Shown: piece by piece, positions 22,670 to 22,887 of the stretch | Layout: each line of letters begins with the position of its first letter | How positions within the stretch are numbered: position 1 is the first letter of the stretch | From: Pseudomonadota bacterium | GTDB taxonomy: Bacteria; Desulfobacterota; Desulfovibrionia; Desulfovibrionales; Desulfovibrionaceae | Length of the DNA stretch: 22,887 nucleotides | Assembly: GCA_023417745.1 (NCBI GenBank) | Contig: JAEZEM010000088.1 | Coordinates: 1 to 22,887, forward strand | Reading direction: 5' to 3' | Program-made: the position numbers and the translations under genes | The notes under the pieces: model-generated | Databases searched by the model: none | The model's input: only the letters and a program-made list of their open reading frames with translations | Told to the model about the DNA's origin: nothing

Positions 22670-22887
22670 CTATTCTTCGGGTTTGGGTTGCAGGACGTCG
22701 GCGAAGATCTCGTTGATCACGTCCTTGATGTCCTGCTGGTCCTTGTCCAGGGCCAGGGCCAGTTCCAGGGTGAGCAGGCTGGTGGCCTGTTCCAGGAGCC
22801 GGCGCTCGCCAAAGGACAGTTCCTTGTTCTGGCCAATGAGCAGCAGTTCCTTGAGCACGTAGGCCACGTCGGCCAGATCGCCGCTTT
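22670..22887 (-). CDS. Small conserved-looking hypothetical protein, N-terminus outside window
   Basis: The frame is open from the window edge to TAG at 22672-22670, giving at least 72 residues. A GTG at 22867 is a possible start, but the open frame continues upstream through SGDLAD with protein-like character, so the true start is probably off the edge. The sequence is nearly all helical and acidic/leucine-rich: LKELLLIGQNKELSFGERR, then LLTLELALALDKDQQDIKD, ending DVLQPKPEE. There are no cysteines, no membrane segments and no recognisable catalytic motif. It lies upstream of rho on the same strand. I do not recognise the family. Confidence 0.65.
   Translation of the reverse strand, partial: SGDLADVAYVLKELLLIGQNKELSFGERRLLEQATSLLTLELALALDKDQQDIKDVINEIFADVLQPKPEE

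Noticed and set aside
1..22887. CRISPR array, tRNA, rRNA, prophage or insertion sequence
   Set aside because: No regularly spaced repeats, no cloverleaf or rRNA-like sequence and no transposase, integrase or phage structural gene was seen on either strand.

Overview
The window looks like ordinary chromosome from a GC-rich Gram-negative bacterium. The gene style (Rho sequence, lipoprotein RND adaptor, BepA-like M48 protease, strong third-position G/C) fits a deltaproteobacterium of the Desulfovibrio/Solidesulfovibrio type. That assignment is inference from sequence feel; no marker gene settles it. There is no rRNA, tRNA, CRISPR array, transposase, phage gene or integrase. Most genes have canonical Shine-Dalgarno (SD) sites and intact family motifs.

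Layout. (1) 1-694: the tail of an unrecognised gene with a strong intrinsic terminator, then about 400 bases of A/T-richer non-coding DNA holding an imperfect direct repeat. (2) 695-5638: a minus-strand membrane-anchored M23 (LytM) peptidase, divergent from two plus-strand channel genes overlapping by ATGA. These are a large MscS-family mechanosensitive channel and a prokaryotic ionotropic-glutamate-receptor-like channel with a K+ selectivity filter. (3) 5840-10264: an RND efflux operon (lipoprotein adaptor and MdtB/MdtC-like pump) closed by a terminator, with no outer-membrane partner. (4) 10349-12443: a tiny ORF abutting a double DUF1566 protein, then an ornithine cyclodeaminase/mu-crystallin family reductase flanked by two copies of a palindromic repeat. 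(5) 12519-17245: a MarR regulator and a CPA2 antiporter on the minus strand, divergent from a small double zinc-ribbon protein and a YbaL-type CPA2 antiporter. (6) 17336-20864: a minus-strand M48 protease/TPR gene overlapping a PPC/DUF296 gene, divergent from a PAS-GGDEF diguanylate cyclase. (7) 20998-22887: rho with its own terminator and candidate promoter, preceded by a small partial hypothetical gene.

Functionally the window is rich in envelope and ion-homeostasis genes: two channels, two cation/proton antiporters, an efflux pump and two envelope peptidases. The points most worth following are the translationally coupled mechanosensitive and ligand-gated K+ channel pair, and the palindromic repeat, whose two copies differ only by three compensatory base-pair changes in the stem.
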